DNA from: Flavobacteriales bacterium UBA5869
GTDB taxonomy: Bacteria > Bacteroidota > Bacteroidia > Flavobacteriales_D > Crocinitomicaceae
Direction of reading: 5' to 3'
Length of the DNA: 23,455 nt
Assembly: GCA_002432565.1 (NCBI GenBank)
Contig: DJFP01000082.1
Coordinates: 1-23,455 of the forward strand
In this document: positions 15,904 through 23,455 of the stretch, one piece after another
How the letters are laid out: the number at the start of each line of letters is the position of its first letter
Position numbering within the stretch: the first letter of the stretch is position 1
Program-made: the position numbers and the translations under genes
The notes under the pieces: model-generated
The model's database searches: none
Told to the model about the DNA's origin: nothing
Seen by the model: only the letters and a program-made list of their open reading frames with translations

Positions 15904-16836
15904 TCAGAAGTATCTTGGTGATTTAATTTTACCATCATTGTTAAAGAGCAGGTCATAGCGAAGCATCAACTCGTGGCTTCCTCCGTTAAATTTTCCCGTT
16001 CGTACTCCGGTCGACCAATCAAAGGAATAACCGAAAAGAAGCTGTTTGGAAATATGAACTCCGGCCAATGCGCCTACGCCATCCCCACTTCGATACATAA
16101 TTCCGAGATCTACGACTTCTCTCAACAGAAAGGTACCAGTAACATCTATCTGGAAAGGTGCATTTTGCACCAGTTTCCCTAACATGGTCGGTTTGAATTT
16201 CACAGAGGGCGAAATCGTAAACACTGCTCCTGCAATAAAATAATAGTGTCTTCTTTCCTTAGAAATATCTACCACATTGCTGTTTCCAGTTGCAAAGAGG
16301 TTATTTTCCAGGATAGACGGAACAGATGCTCCTACGTAAAAATTAGGCAGCTGGAAATAGATTCCTGCTCCCAAAGCAGGGAGCATTTTTCCTCTTCTGT
16401 TTTCCAGGAAGGCCGCATCAGAAGGATCTGCTAATGTCAAATTATTGACTTCAGCCGAAAAACTGTTGAATCCCCCGTTAACACCGAAGCACAACCGTGC
16501 TTTTTCAGAAAGTTTAAGTCGGTAGGCGAAATCTACGTTCACTGCCGTATTGTTCGTTGGCCCGATCTTATCGTTCACAATACTTAGTCCCAAACCGATA
16601 TTCTTTTTGGCAACCGGCGTGTGGACTGTGAATGTTTGCGTGGTCGGTGCACCTTTAAACCCAACCCATTGGAACCTGCCCAATGCAGTGAATGTAAGCG
16701 CGTCCCTGCTTCCTGCATAGGCAGGATTTATGGCCAGGGTATTGTACATGTAATGTGTATACGCCGCCTGTTGCTGTGCATGGAGTTGATTTATCCCTAA
16801 AACAATCAATGCGAATATGATCAATCTATTTTTCAT
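15904..16836 (-). CDS. PorP/SprF-family type IX secretion outer-membrane protein
   Basis: A predicted outer-membrane beta-barrel of 310 aa with signal peptide MKNRLIIFALIVLGINQLHA. The family hallmark follows at once: QQAAYTHYMYNTLAINPAYA (residues 22-41), then SRDALTFTALGRFQWVGFKG and HTPVAKKNIGLGLSIVNDKIG, with alternating amphipathic strands to the C-terminus. SprF of Flavobacterium johnsoniae is needed for secretion of the adhesin SprB, encoded beside it; PorP is a T9SS component in Porphyromonas. Here the gene lies between a type-B adhesin (2 nt gap) and a PorE-like gene (1 nt gap), so I infer it is the dedicated acceptor or anchor for that adhesin rather than the core PorP. Confidence 0.94.
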   Translation of the reverse strand: MKNRLIIFALIVLGINQLHAQQQAAYTHYMYNTLAINPAYAGSRDALTFTALGRFQWVGFKGAPTTQTFTVHTPVAKKNIGLGLSIVNDKIGPTNNTAVNVDFAYRLKLSEKARLCFGVNGGFNSFSAEVNNLTLADPSDAAFLENRRGKMLPALGAGIYFQLPNFYVGASVPSILENNLFATGNSNVVDISKERRHYYFIAGAVFTISPSVKFKPTMLGKLVQNAPFQIDVTGTFLLREVVDLGIMYRSGDGVGALAGVHISKQLLFGYSFDWSTGVRTGKFNGGSHELMLRYDLLFNNDGKIKSPRYF

Positions 16837-16838
16837 GG

Positions 16839-19800
16839 CTATCTTGTTAAGTAGATGTAACCTTTAACTATTTTGTCTTGTCCGATTCCCAAATCAAGGA
16901 TGTAGAAGTAAGTTCCTTCCGGCAGCACATCATTTCCAACCGCCATTTTACCCTGCATGGTTCCGTCCCAGTCATTCTTGTATGGAGCTGCCTTGTAAAC
17001 TTCAACTCCCCAGCGATTAAACACTTTCAATTCGTTTTCCGGGAAATCATCCAGGTTCGGTATGACGAGCGTTTCATTGGATCCGTCGCCATTCGGAGAG
17101 AATCCTTCCGGAACATCAATGCTTTCAACTCCTGTTCCGCCACCGTTACAAGCAGCTGAATTCGGAAGCGGATCACACGGATCAAGTGGATCGGAAGTTC
17201 CCGTTGGAACATAAGGTGTAGAAGGATCATCCACTCCAAGAACTTCTTCTCCGTCATTTACACCATCCCCATCCGTGTCCGGGTCATTTGGATTTGTTCC
17301 GTTCGTAGCTTCATCGTCATCCGAGACTCCATCTCCATCACCATCACAAGCCGGGCTGGTTGGCAGCGGATCACACGGATCCTGCGGATCGGAAGTTCCC
17401 GTTGGAACATAAGGTGTAGAAGGATCATCCACTCCAAGAACTTCTTCTCCGTCCAAAACTCCGTCACCATCGGTATCCGGGTTGTTAGGGTTTGTTCCGA
17501 CTGTTGCTTCTTCTCCATTCGACAAACCATCACCGTCCATGTCGCATGATATGCTCATCATATTCGGATCGCATGGGTCAAGCGGATCAGTGCCATTCGT
17601 TACTTCATAACCATCATTAAATCCATCACCATCGGTATCCGGGTTATTCGGATCAGTTCCGTTCGTAGCTTCATCACCGTTATTTAAGCCATCACCGTCC
17701 GTATCACAAGCAGGACTTGTACTGATCGGATCACAGGCATCCAATGGGTCTGAAGTACCTGTTGGAACATAAGGAGTGGAAGGATCATCTGTCCCGAGAA
17801 CCTCTTCTCCGTCCAATACTCCGTCACCATCGGTATCCGGATTGGTCGGATTCGTTCCGTTAGTCGCTTCGTCTGCATTCGTTAATCCGTCGCCATCCTG
17901 GTCGCAAACCGGATTCATAGGATTCGGATCACATGGATTTAAAGGGTCCGAACTGATCGTCACTTCATTTCCATCGCTGTAACCGTCACCATCAGTATCC
18001 GGGTTATTCGGATCAGTTCCGTAATTATTCACCTCATCAAAATCAGATAATCCGTCACCGTCCGAATCCAGGTTACAATCAATCATGGTCATGTTCACCG
18101 GTGCAGAAGGCTGGGAAGAACAATTTCCGTTGGAAACACTTACCGTAAATGTTCCGGTATTGCTCACCCAAATAGATTGGGTAGTCGCTGAATTCGACCA
18201 TAAGTATCCCACTGCGGCAGAGGCTATCAACTCAACGGAATCACCCGCACAGAAATTCGAAGAACCTGCTACTGTTATTGTTGGTGTTGCTGGAGTAGGA
18301 TTTACTGTAACAGTGGTCGGTGTACTGGTAGCCGAACAACCGGTAGTCGTAATTGTTACTGTATAAGAACCGGAGCCCGTTACGCTAATAGCTTGAGTTG
18401 TTTCTCCGGTTGACCACAAATAAGATCCTCCGGCAGAAGAGGTCAATGTTACCGAACCGCCCAAACAGAACGTTGTTGGTCCGCCCGGAGTAATTGTCGG
18501 TGGTGACGGAATTGTACTCACCGTAACTGTGGTTGGTGCACTGGTTGCGCTGCAGCCACTGGTTGTTACCGTCACTGTATATGAACCAGAAGAGGAAGCA
18601 GTAATTGATTGTGTAGTTTCTCCGGTTGACCACAAATAACTTCCTCCTGCAGAAGCTGTTAAGGTAACCGATCCACCCGCACAGAATGAAGTTGGGCCGC
18701 CCGGGGTAATCGTTGCTGTCGGAGTCGGATTTACGATAATTGTAATCGGTGCACTGGTAGCCATACAGCTTCCACCACCCACGCTTACTGTATAAGAACC
18801 GGAAGTTGATACTGTGATCGAATTCGTTGTTTCTCCGGTTGACCAGGTATTACCTGTTGGAGCAGAAGACGTCAATGTTACCGAACCGCCCGTACAGAAA
18901 GTCGTTGGCCCGCCTGGCGCAATCGTCGGAGTTGCCGGCGGAGCAGTTACAGTAACCATTGTACCTGCACTTGTTGAACTGCACGTTCCGTTTGAAACAG
19001 TTACGGTATAGGTTCCTGATGTAGAAACAGTGATTGATTGAGTTGTTTCAGCTGTAGACCATGTATTTCCTGTAGGAGCTGAAGAAGTCAATGTTACGAA
19101 TCCGCCTGTACAGAAAGTCGTTGGTCCGTTTGTCACAATTACAGGTACACCCGGTGAAGGATTCACTGTAACAGTTGTTGGAGCCGATGCCGCAACACAT
19201 CCTGAACCATTTCCAACTGTTACGGAATAAGATCCACCTGCAGAAACCGAAATGGACTGTGTTGTTTCACCAGTGGACCATAAATAAGTACTTGCAGCGG
19301 ATGAAGTCAAAGTAACCGAACCACCCGAGCAGAAAGTTGTTGATCCACCCGGAGTAATGATCGGAGTTGCCGGTGCACTTGGTCCCGTAAGAGTTTGTAC
19401 TAAAGTATTCGAGGTACAGCCGGAAGCAACAGTTAAAATAATGTTGTAAGCTCCGGAACCCAAATTCGGTATCGTAGCCGGAAGTGTGACTCCCATTTGA
19501 ATGCCTGAAGCAGTGCCCGACCAGGATAAATTACCAGTCGCAGCACCTGTTACCTGGATGCTTCCATCCGTTGAAGAACAAGTTGTCGGATTCGCAACAG
19601 TCCCAACAGCAATTACAGGACTCGGATTAATGACCACTGAAGTGGAATTTGCCGTTGAAGAACATCCGTTTACAATGGTTGTCACCGAATAAGAACCTGC
19701 ATCTGCTGCCTGTGCATTCGGAATAATCGGGTTTTGGTCCGTACTCGAGAATGAATTTGGCCCTGTCCAGGAATAAGTGGCCCCCGAAACGGTTGTCGCT

Positions 19801-22316
19801 GATAAATTAATGGCAGCATTCTGACAAACCGGAGTGTTACTCGATGCCGTTGCAGCGGTAGGTGTTGGATTTACAATCACATTGGTTGTCCCGGCAACTG
19901 TAGACGCACAACCACCTACCGTGATTTGGAGCGAATAAGTTCCTGCATTGCTTAAAGCTGCAGAAGCGATTGTTGGATTTTGTACTGTAGAACTAAAACT
20001 TGCCGGTCCTGACCATTGGTAAGTTGCCCCTGAAACAAGAGGAGCAGTTAAGTTGATCGGAGCTCCCTCGCACACCGGAGAATTGCTTGAAACAGCCGGT
20101 GCAATCGGAGCCGGATTCACAACTACGTTTGTATTTCCCGCAGCAGAACTGCATCCGGAAATCGAAACGGTGACGTCATATGTTCCCCCGCCAGAGCTTG
20201 TAATATTTGAGATCGATGGGTTTTGCAAGGCACTTGTGAAACCGTTAGGGCCGGTCCAGGAATAAGTTGCCCCCGAAACAGTCGGTGTTGTTAAATTCAA
20301 AGTAGCTCCTTCACATAAAGGTCCGTTACTCATCGCACTCGGGGTAGAGATCGGAGTACTTTGATTGATCGAAATTTGGTCCGAAGAAGCATGACAGCCG
20401 TCTGTGTAGATAGTCCAGGCGTATGTATTCGTTCCATTGTTCAATGCTGAAACTGTTGCAGTTGCCGTGTTGATGTTCGAGAAAGTTCCGGCACCTGAAG
20501 TAACGGTCCAGTATCCCATACCAACAACCGGTACATTTGCTGCCATTGTATATGTTGTCCCACAACCGCTTTGGTCGTTTCCAGCATTTGCGGTGGTCGG
20601 ATTCGTATTTTGTCTCCAATCCGGAAGACCATTTCCGTCTGCATCTTGTCTTGGGGCAAGCGTTCCCCCATTATTCGGATCGTATGCATTATCCAGTCCG
20701 TCATTGTCGGTATCAATATTCAACAGATTGAAATCGGCCACACAATTGTAATTGGCATCATTTCCTTCCAGCTGATCCGAAAACCCGTCATTATCGGAAT
20801 CCAGGTCGATATAATCCGGGGTATCCGCACCATCTGTATTGACCGGGGTAATGGTTGTACCACCCGTGCTGACATCGTAAGCATTATCCAGTCCATCACC
20901 GTCAGAATCCGCTCCAGCAGGAGGAATAAATCCGGCTGAAGTTTGATATTCATACAAGTCCATAATTCCGTCATTATCGGAATCCTGGTCCTTCCAGTCT
21001 ACTTTTCCATCGTTATCAAAATCCTGTGACGATGCAAGCGGAGAACAAAACTTGATTTCACCGATTCCATAGCCCTGGTTTCCAAGACCTGCATCTACGT
21101 TATCGTATACAAAGCGCACAGAATCCACCAAAACAGGAATATTTACTGTAATCGTTCCATTCAGTTCGACATTGTCCATAGCGACCAATCCCTGGAAGCA
21201 GTTACTGCCGATAAATGAATTGAAGTTTCCGCTGCCAATGGTATAATCTGCAGCTGTAAGCTGGTACAATTGACCAAAAGAGTATGCATTCACGGCAATC
21301 CGATCCTGGAACTGTCCTGCCGCAATATCTACATCCTGTAATTTGAAAGACAAATTACTTACCGGCTGACTGAAACGCAATACCTGTATGGATTGATCAA
21401 TGGCTGAAACGACATCTTGTTCGGTATAAATCTCCAATCCGGTAACGGCTGAGAAATTTTCGGAAATATTGAAATTAACCACCCCGGCACCTGTTGTACT
21501 GCGTGTGATTACATTTGCTGTAATTCCTGAGACAAAAGGATAGTAAAGTGTCGGATCGGTCTGAGCAGTTAAAGGCAGCGTTGCGGTTGCTGTACAAGGC
21601 AGCAATTCAGCATTGTTTGCCACTCCGTCACCGTCCCAGTCAATATCGGAAACATCCGGAATACCGTCATTATCCGAATCGGTAGTCGGAACATAGTAGT
21701 AAACCCTTATACGAACCGCATCGATGTAGGAAATAACTGTCGGCAGGAGTAAACCGGCAGCACGTGATTCAATGGCAATTGCTACTCCAAAACCATTGCT
21801 GCTTACGTCCATTCCATTTAAGGTTGTTCCCCAAAGATCCGCATTTGTACCATACGTAAATGCCGTTTCAGCAGTAGGCCAGTTAACTCCGGTATTTGCA
21901 TGGTTTGTACCTGTAATCTGGTTATTTTTCAATAACCGGATATCCAAATCCCGGGTCCAGTTTGAACTGGTATTATCGGAACTTGCCTTTCGGATTTCTA
22001 CCTGTACACCGCAAATCTGGGCATTTATCGGGATGTTTAAATTGAGATTCCTGAGGACCAGGAAATTGGAGTTCCTGACTGTTCCTCCGATAAGCAGGGC
22101 TGCGTTCGACATAGTTGCGTAACTGTTGTTGTCAGTTACTGCATTTCCGGGATTGTTCCATGGATCTGTTCCTCCCGCTGGATTGTTTAAGCTAACTTGT
22201 GGATTGATATATCCGGTTGTTGTTCCAGGACATTGCGCTGTAGAATTTGCAACGAAAAGGGAACTGAACAGGATGGACATAAGAATCCTGGCTCGATTCG
22301 AGTAAATAATGGTCAT
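16839..22316 (-). CDS. Giant multidomain surface adhesin with T9SS type-B sorting domain
   Basis: A 1825-aa secreted protein, probably displayed on the cell surface. Signal peptide about 1-28; beta-rich N-terminal domain (28-208); two blocks of DxDxDG calcium-type repeats (210-236, 428-572); a PKD-like segment (575-655); three Ig-like modules of about 81 aa with [10 protein letters not shown] cores (655-899); one SprB-repeat-like unit (900-980); six Ig-like modules of about 72 aa with [14 protein letters not shown] and [10 protein letters not shown] cores (980-1412), each with two or more Cys; a thrombospondin-3-like array rich in NPDTDGDG (1413-1725); and a CHU_C/TIGR04131 type-B domain (1730-1825) with [23 protein letters not shown] and KGYIYLTR. 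It leads the operon with PorP/SprF and PorE-like genes. The ligand is unknown; enzymatic domains are absent. The start ATG at 22316 gives a proper n-region; the ATG at 22280 is an alternative. Confidence 0.93.
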   Translation of the reverse strand: MTIIYSNRARILMSILFSSLFVANSTAQCPGTTTGYINPQVSLNNPAGGTDPWNNPGNAVTDNNSYATMSNAALLIGGTVRNSNFLVLRNLNLNIPINAQICGVQVEIRKASSDNTSSNWTRDLDIRLLKNNQITGTNHANTGVNWPTAETAFTYGTNADLWGTTLNGMDVSSNGFGVAIAIESRAAGLLLPTVISYIDAVRIRVYYYVPTTDSDNDGIPDVSDIDWDGDGVANNAELLPCTATATLPLTAQTDPTLYYPFVSGITANVITRSTTGAGVVNFNISENFSAVTGLEIYTEQDVVSAIDQSIQVLRFSQPVSNLSFKLQDVDIAAGQFQDRIAVNAYSFGQLYQLTAADYTIGSGNFNSFIGSNCFQGLVAMDNVELNGTITVNIPVLVDSVRFVYDNVDAGLGNQGYGIGEIKFCSPLASSQDFDNDGKVDWKDQDSDNDGIMDLYEYQTSAGFIPPAGADSDGDGLDNAYDVSTGGTTITPVNTDGADTPDYIDLDSDNDGFSDQLEGNDANYNCVADFNLLNIDTDNDGLDNAYDPNNGGTLAPRQDADGNGLPDWRQNTNPTTANAGNDQSGCGTTYTMAANVPVVGMGYWTVTSGAGTFSNINTATATVSALNNGTNTYAWTIYTDGCHASSDQISINQSTPISTPSAMSNGPLCEGATLNLTTPTVSGATYSWTGPNGFTSALQNPSISNITSSGGGTYDVTVSISGCSSAAGNTNVVVNPAPIAPAVSSNSPVCEGAPINLTAPLVSGATYQWSGPASFSSTVQNPTIASAALSNAGTYSLQITVGGCASTVAGTTNVIVNPTPTAATASSNTPVCQNAAINLSATTVSGATYSWTGPNSFSSTDQNPIIPNAQAADAGSYSVTTIVNGCSSTANSTSVVINPSPVIAVGTVANPTTCSSTDGSIQVTGAATGNLSWSGTASGIQMGVTLPATIPNLGSGAYNIILTVASGCTSNTLVQTLTGPSAPATPIITPGGSTTFCSGGSVTLTSSAASTYLWSTGETTQSISVSAGGSYSVTVGNGSGCVAASAPTTVTVNPSPGVPVIVTNGPTTFCTGGFVTLTSSAPTGNTWSTAETTQSITVSTSGTYTVTVSNGTCSSTSAGTMVTVTAPPATPTIAPGGPTTFCTGGSVTLTSSAPTGNTWSTGETTNSITVSTSGSYTVSVGGGSCMATSAPITIIVNPTPTATITPGGPTSFCAGGSVTLTASAGGSYLWSTGETTQSITASSSGSYTVTVTTSGCSATSAPTTVTVSTIPSPPTITPGGPTTFCLGGSVTLTSSAGGSYLWSTGETTQAISVTGSGSYTVTITTTGCSATSTPTTVTVNPTPATPTITVAGSSNFCAGDSVELIASAAVGYLWSNSATTQSIWVSNTGTFTVSVSNGNCSSQPSAPVNMTMIDCNLDSDGDGLSDFDEVNNYGTDPNNPDTDGDGYSDGNEVTISSDPLNPCDPNPMNPVCDQDGDGLTNADEATNGTNPTNPDTDGDGVLDGEEVLGTDDPSTPYVPTGTSDPLDACDPISTSPACDTDGDGLNNGDEATNGTDPNNPDTDGDGFNDGYEVTNGTDPLDPCDPNMMSISCDMDGDGLSNGEEATVGTNPNNPDTDGDGVLDGEEVLGVDDPSTPYVPTGTSDPQDPCDPLPTSPACDGDGDGVSDDDEATNGTNPNDPDTDGDGVNDGEEVLGVDDPSTPYVPTGTSDPLDPCDPLPNSAACNGGGTGVESIDVPEGFSPNGDGSNETLVIPNLDDFPENELKVFNRWGVEVYKAAPYKNDWDGTMQGKMAVGNDVLPEGTYFYILDLGIGQDKIVKGYIYLTR
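17188..17255. repeat. 68-bp direct repeat, copy 1 (thrombospondin-3-like array of the adhesin)
   Basis: Identical base for base to 17386-17453, 198 bp away, which equals 66 codons. It encodes the [20 protein letters not shown] stretch of the calcium-type array. A third, diverged copy lies near 17747-17815. Confidence 0.85.
17386..17453. repeat. 68-bp direct repeat, copy 2
   Basis: Exact second copy of 17188-17255. The identity includes third codon positions, unlike the older Ig-like modules, which suggests recent duplication or gene conversion within the array. Confidence 0.85.
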
Positions 22317-22406
22317 AATAATAGTTTTTAGGCCTACTACCCTCTCGCACCCCTAAACGGTCAGTGGTAAGATTCAGAAGATGTAAATAGTCGTAATAAG
22401 GCTAGT

Positions 22407-22438
22407 CAACTTTATGAAAAAATTTAACACGATCCAAA
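22407..22438 (-). promoter_or_regulatory. Predicted promoter of the adhesin-PorP-PorE operon
   Basis: On the minus strand TTTG (22435-22438), 20 nt, then TAAAGTTG (22407-22414), one mismatch from the Bacteroidota pattern TTG-N17-23-TAnnTTTG. This is the only candidate in the window with both boxes. It implies a leader of about 85 nt before the adhesin ATG. Confidence 0.5.
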
Positions 22439-22443
22439 TTTTT

Positions 22444-22492
22444 AACGATGAAATTTAAGGATTCATCGTTTTTTCGTGAATATAAAACGATG
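22444..22492. promoter_or_regulatory. Inverted repeat and third half-site just upstream of the adhesin promoter
   Basis: AACGATGAA (22444-22452) and TTCATCGTT (22462-22470) form a perfect 9-bp inverted repeat; AACGATG occurs again at 22486-22492, 42 bp from the first copy. The repeat ends 5 bp from the -33 box. On the plus strand it is followed by a T-run (22469-22474), so it could instead be a terminator, but no plus-strand gene lies upstream. Confidence 0.4.
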
Positions 22493-22698
22493 TTGTTAGA
22501 TATTTAAATTATTGAGAATCAATTTTTTGCCTGTTAAAATAGTTTAAAAAAAATATGACTTATTTTATTTTCGATTTACATCTCTTAAACCCTTATAAAC
22601 GACCCTTCGTTCATAATTAAATAGAATTACGGACGGTATTCTAGCTGAAGAGCTTTATTTTTACTGAAATAGCAATTTCGCTCACTTAAACGAATCAA

Positions 22699-23382
22699 AT
22701 GAATGCATTACGCAAGGACTGGAACGAGATAAAAACAAATGACAGCTGGGCAATTTTCAAAATTATGTCTGAATTCGTGGAAGGATACGAACGCATGGCG
22801 CGAATCGGGCCATGTATCTCCATTTTCGGATCAGCCAGAACCAAAGAAGAGAACAAATACTACCAATTGAGCGTTGAAATCGGTGAAAAACTGGCTAAAT
22901 CCGGTTATGGTGTGATAACAGGCGGCGGACCTGGAATCATGGAAGCCGGAAACAAGGGGGCACACCAGGGAGGCGGGAAGTCTGTCGGATTGAATATTGA
23001 TCTGCCCTTCGAACAATTCCACAACAAATATGTAGACAGAGGAAGTCTTATGAATTTTGACTACTTCTTTGTCCGAAAAGTCATTTTTGTCAAATATTCT
23101 CAAGGTTTTGTTGTTCTTCCGGGTGGATTTGGAACCATGGATGAATTATTTGAAGCAATTACCCTGATCCAGACCAAGAAAATTACCAAAAGACCGGTAG
23201 TACTTGTCGGAAGGGATTATTGGACAGGACTGGTAGAATGGGTACAGAAGGTAATGCTTGAAAAAGAGCATAACATTTCTCCGGATGACATGCGTTTCTT
23301 AACGATCGTTGATACCTCGGATGAGGCTGTAAAGTATATTGAAGATTTCTACAAAACACACGATCTGAGCCCGAACTTCTAA
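22699..23382 (+). CDS. LOG/TIGR00730 family protein (nucleotide 5'-monophosphate phosphoribohydrolase)
   Basis: A cytoplasmic Rossmann-fold protein of the LOG family, whose members release the base from cytokinin riboside or purine nucleoside 5'-monophosphates. In 227 aa it has the phosphate-binding GGGPGIMEAGN (75-85), the catalytic-region arginine in YFFVRK (R126), and the signature PGGFGTMDE (141-149). The extra ~35 residues before SIFGSART are usual for the longer TIGR00730 form. It stands alone, divergent from the adhesin operon. Annotators often write 'lysine decarboxylase' for this family from old database labels; the sequence gives no support for that. The in vivo substrate in this phylum is not evident. 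Confidence 0.93.
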   Translation: MNALRKDWNEIKTNDSWAIFKIMSEFVEGYERMARIGPCISIFGSARTKEENKYYQLSVEIGEKLAKSGYGVITGGGPGIMEAGNKGAHQGGGKSVGLNIDLPFEQFHNKYVDRGSLMNFDYFFVRKVIFVKYSQGFVVLPGGFGTMDELFEAITLIQTKKITKRPVVLVGRDYWTGLVEWVQKVMLEKEHNISPDDMRFLTIVDTSDEAVKYIEDFYKTHDLSPNF

Positions 23383-23455
23383 TTGATTTGTATCCTTCCG
23401 GGAGGACTTCTGAGAAACTATAGAATTAACTCAAAGAACTAATTATCTTCTTAGC

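Larger units (their letters stand above)
22317..22698. other. 382-nt divergent intergenic region between the adhesin operon and LOG gene
   Basis: It holds the predicted adhesin promoter (22407-22438), an inverted repeat beside it (22444-22474), and AT-rich sequence toward the LOG gene with no recognisable TAnnTTTG element. The adhesin leader can form a GTTTAGG/CCTAAA hairpin near 22328-22360 with a purine-rich loop. I see no open frame. Confidence 0.6.

Noticed and set aside
15903..15956. Upstream start for the PD40-OmpA gene
   Set aside because: It lies within the PorP/SprF coding sequence and displaces the signal peptide by 18 residues.
18085..19692. Several plus-strand open frames of 60-95 codons antisense to the adhesin repeats
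   Set aside because: They recur with the repeat period and have Val/Pro/Glu-rich composition, as expected from reading the complement of Thr/Gly-rich repeats.
16839..20353. CRISPR-like regular repeats
   Set aside because: The repeats are in frame, 198-243 bp long, divergent and encode Ig-like or calcium-type modules; there are no short identical repeats with unique spacers.
22444..22474. Plus-strand intrinsic terminator
   Set aside because: The stem and T-run fit, but no plus-strand gene precedes it for over 9 kb and it abuts the adhesin promoter, so an operator role is favoured; not excluded.
22699..23382. 'Lysine decarboxylase' label for the LOG family gene
   Set aside because: This is a historic mislabel; the PGGxGTxxE and GGGPGIMEA motifs belong to phosphoribohydrolases and no PLP-binding site is present.

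Overview
The window looks like chromosome of a marine or freshwater Bacteroidota (Flavobacteriales, plausibly a Fluviicola/Crocinitomicaceae-type organism). The grounds are a complete type IX secretion (T9SS) cargo operon with a type-B C-terminal sorting domain, a PorP/SprF-family protein, a PD40-OmpA (PorE-like) protein, TAnnTTTG-type -7 promoter elements, and starts without convincing Shine-Dalgarno sequences. The genus is inference. I see no rRNA, tRNA, CRISPR array, insertion sequence or prophage.

Layout. (1) Positions 1-2710, minus strand: the start of a PLP-dependent sugar aminotransferase, cut by the window edge, and a complete PBP4-type D-Ala-D-Ala carboxypeptidase; between them lies a hairpin-forming CTATGTG repeat. 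(2) Positions 2956-9026, plus strand: a five-gene exopolysaccharide cluster made of a GT4 glycosyltransferase, a Wza-like export lipoprotein, a Wzc-like co-polymerase/BY-kinase with a Tyr-Gly repeat tail, RmlC, and a WecA/MraY-like initiating phosphoglycosyltransferase. A predicted promoter overlaps a palindrome at 2841-2862. (3) Positions 9115-13079, plus strand: an MltD-like lytic transglycosylase lipoprotein and UvrA. (4) Positions 13080-13697: a 618-bp gene-free stretch bounded by two strong hairpins, the first of which has its T-run on the minus strand although no gene there would need it; a small RNA is possible. (5) Positions 13698-22316, minus strand: an operon transcribed in the order 1825-aa adhesin, PorP/SprF, TPR-PD40-OmpA protein, with gaps of 1-2 nt, a bidirectional terminator at its end and a predicted promoter at 22407-22438. 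(6) Positions 22699-23382, plus strand: a LOG/TIGR00730 family protein.

How the parts fit. Region 2 makes and exports surface polysaccharide. Region 5 is a self-contained surface-adhesin module: the adhesin carries its own T9SS type-B signal, the PorP/SprF protein is the likely outer-membrane acceptor, and the OmpA protein is the likely peptidoglycan anchor. The wall enzymes (PBP4, lytic transglycosylase) and the polysaccharide genes make this broadly a cell-envelope neighbourhood, with UvrA and LOG as housekeeping genes. Intergenic gaps are unusually rich in short inverted repeats (TTGAAC/GTTCAA clusters, the CTATGTG hairpin, other palindromes), which are the least explained structures here.
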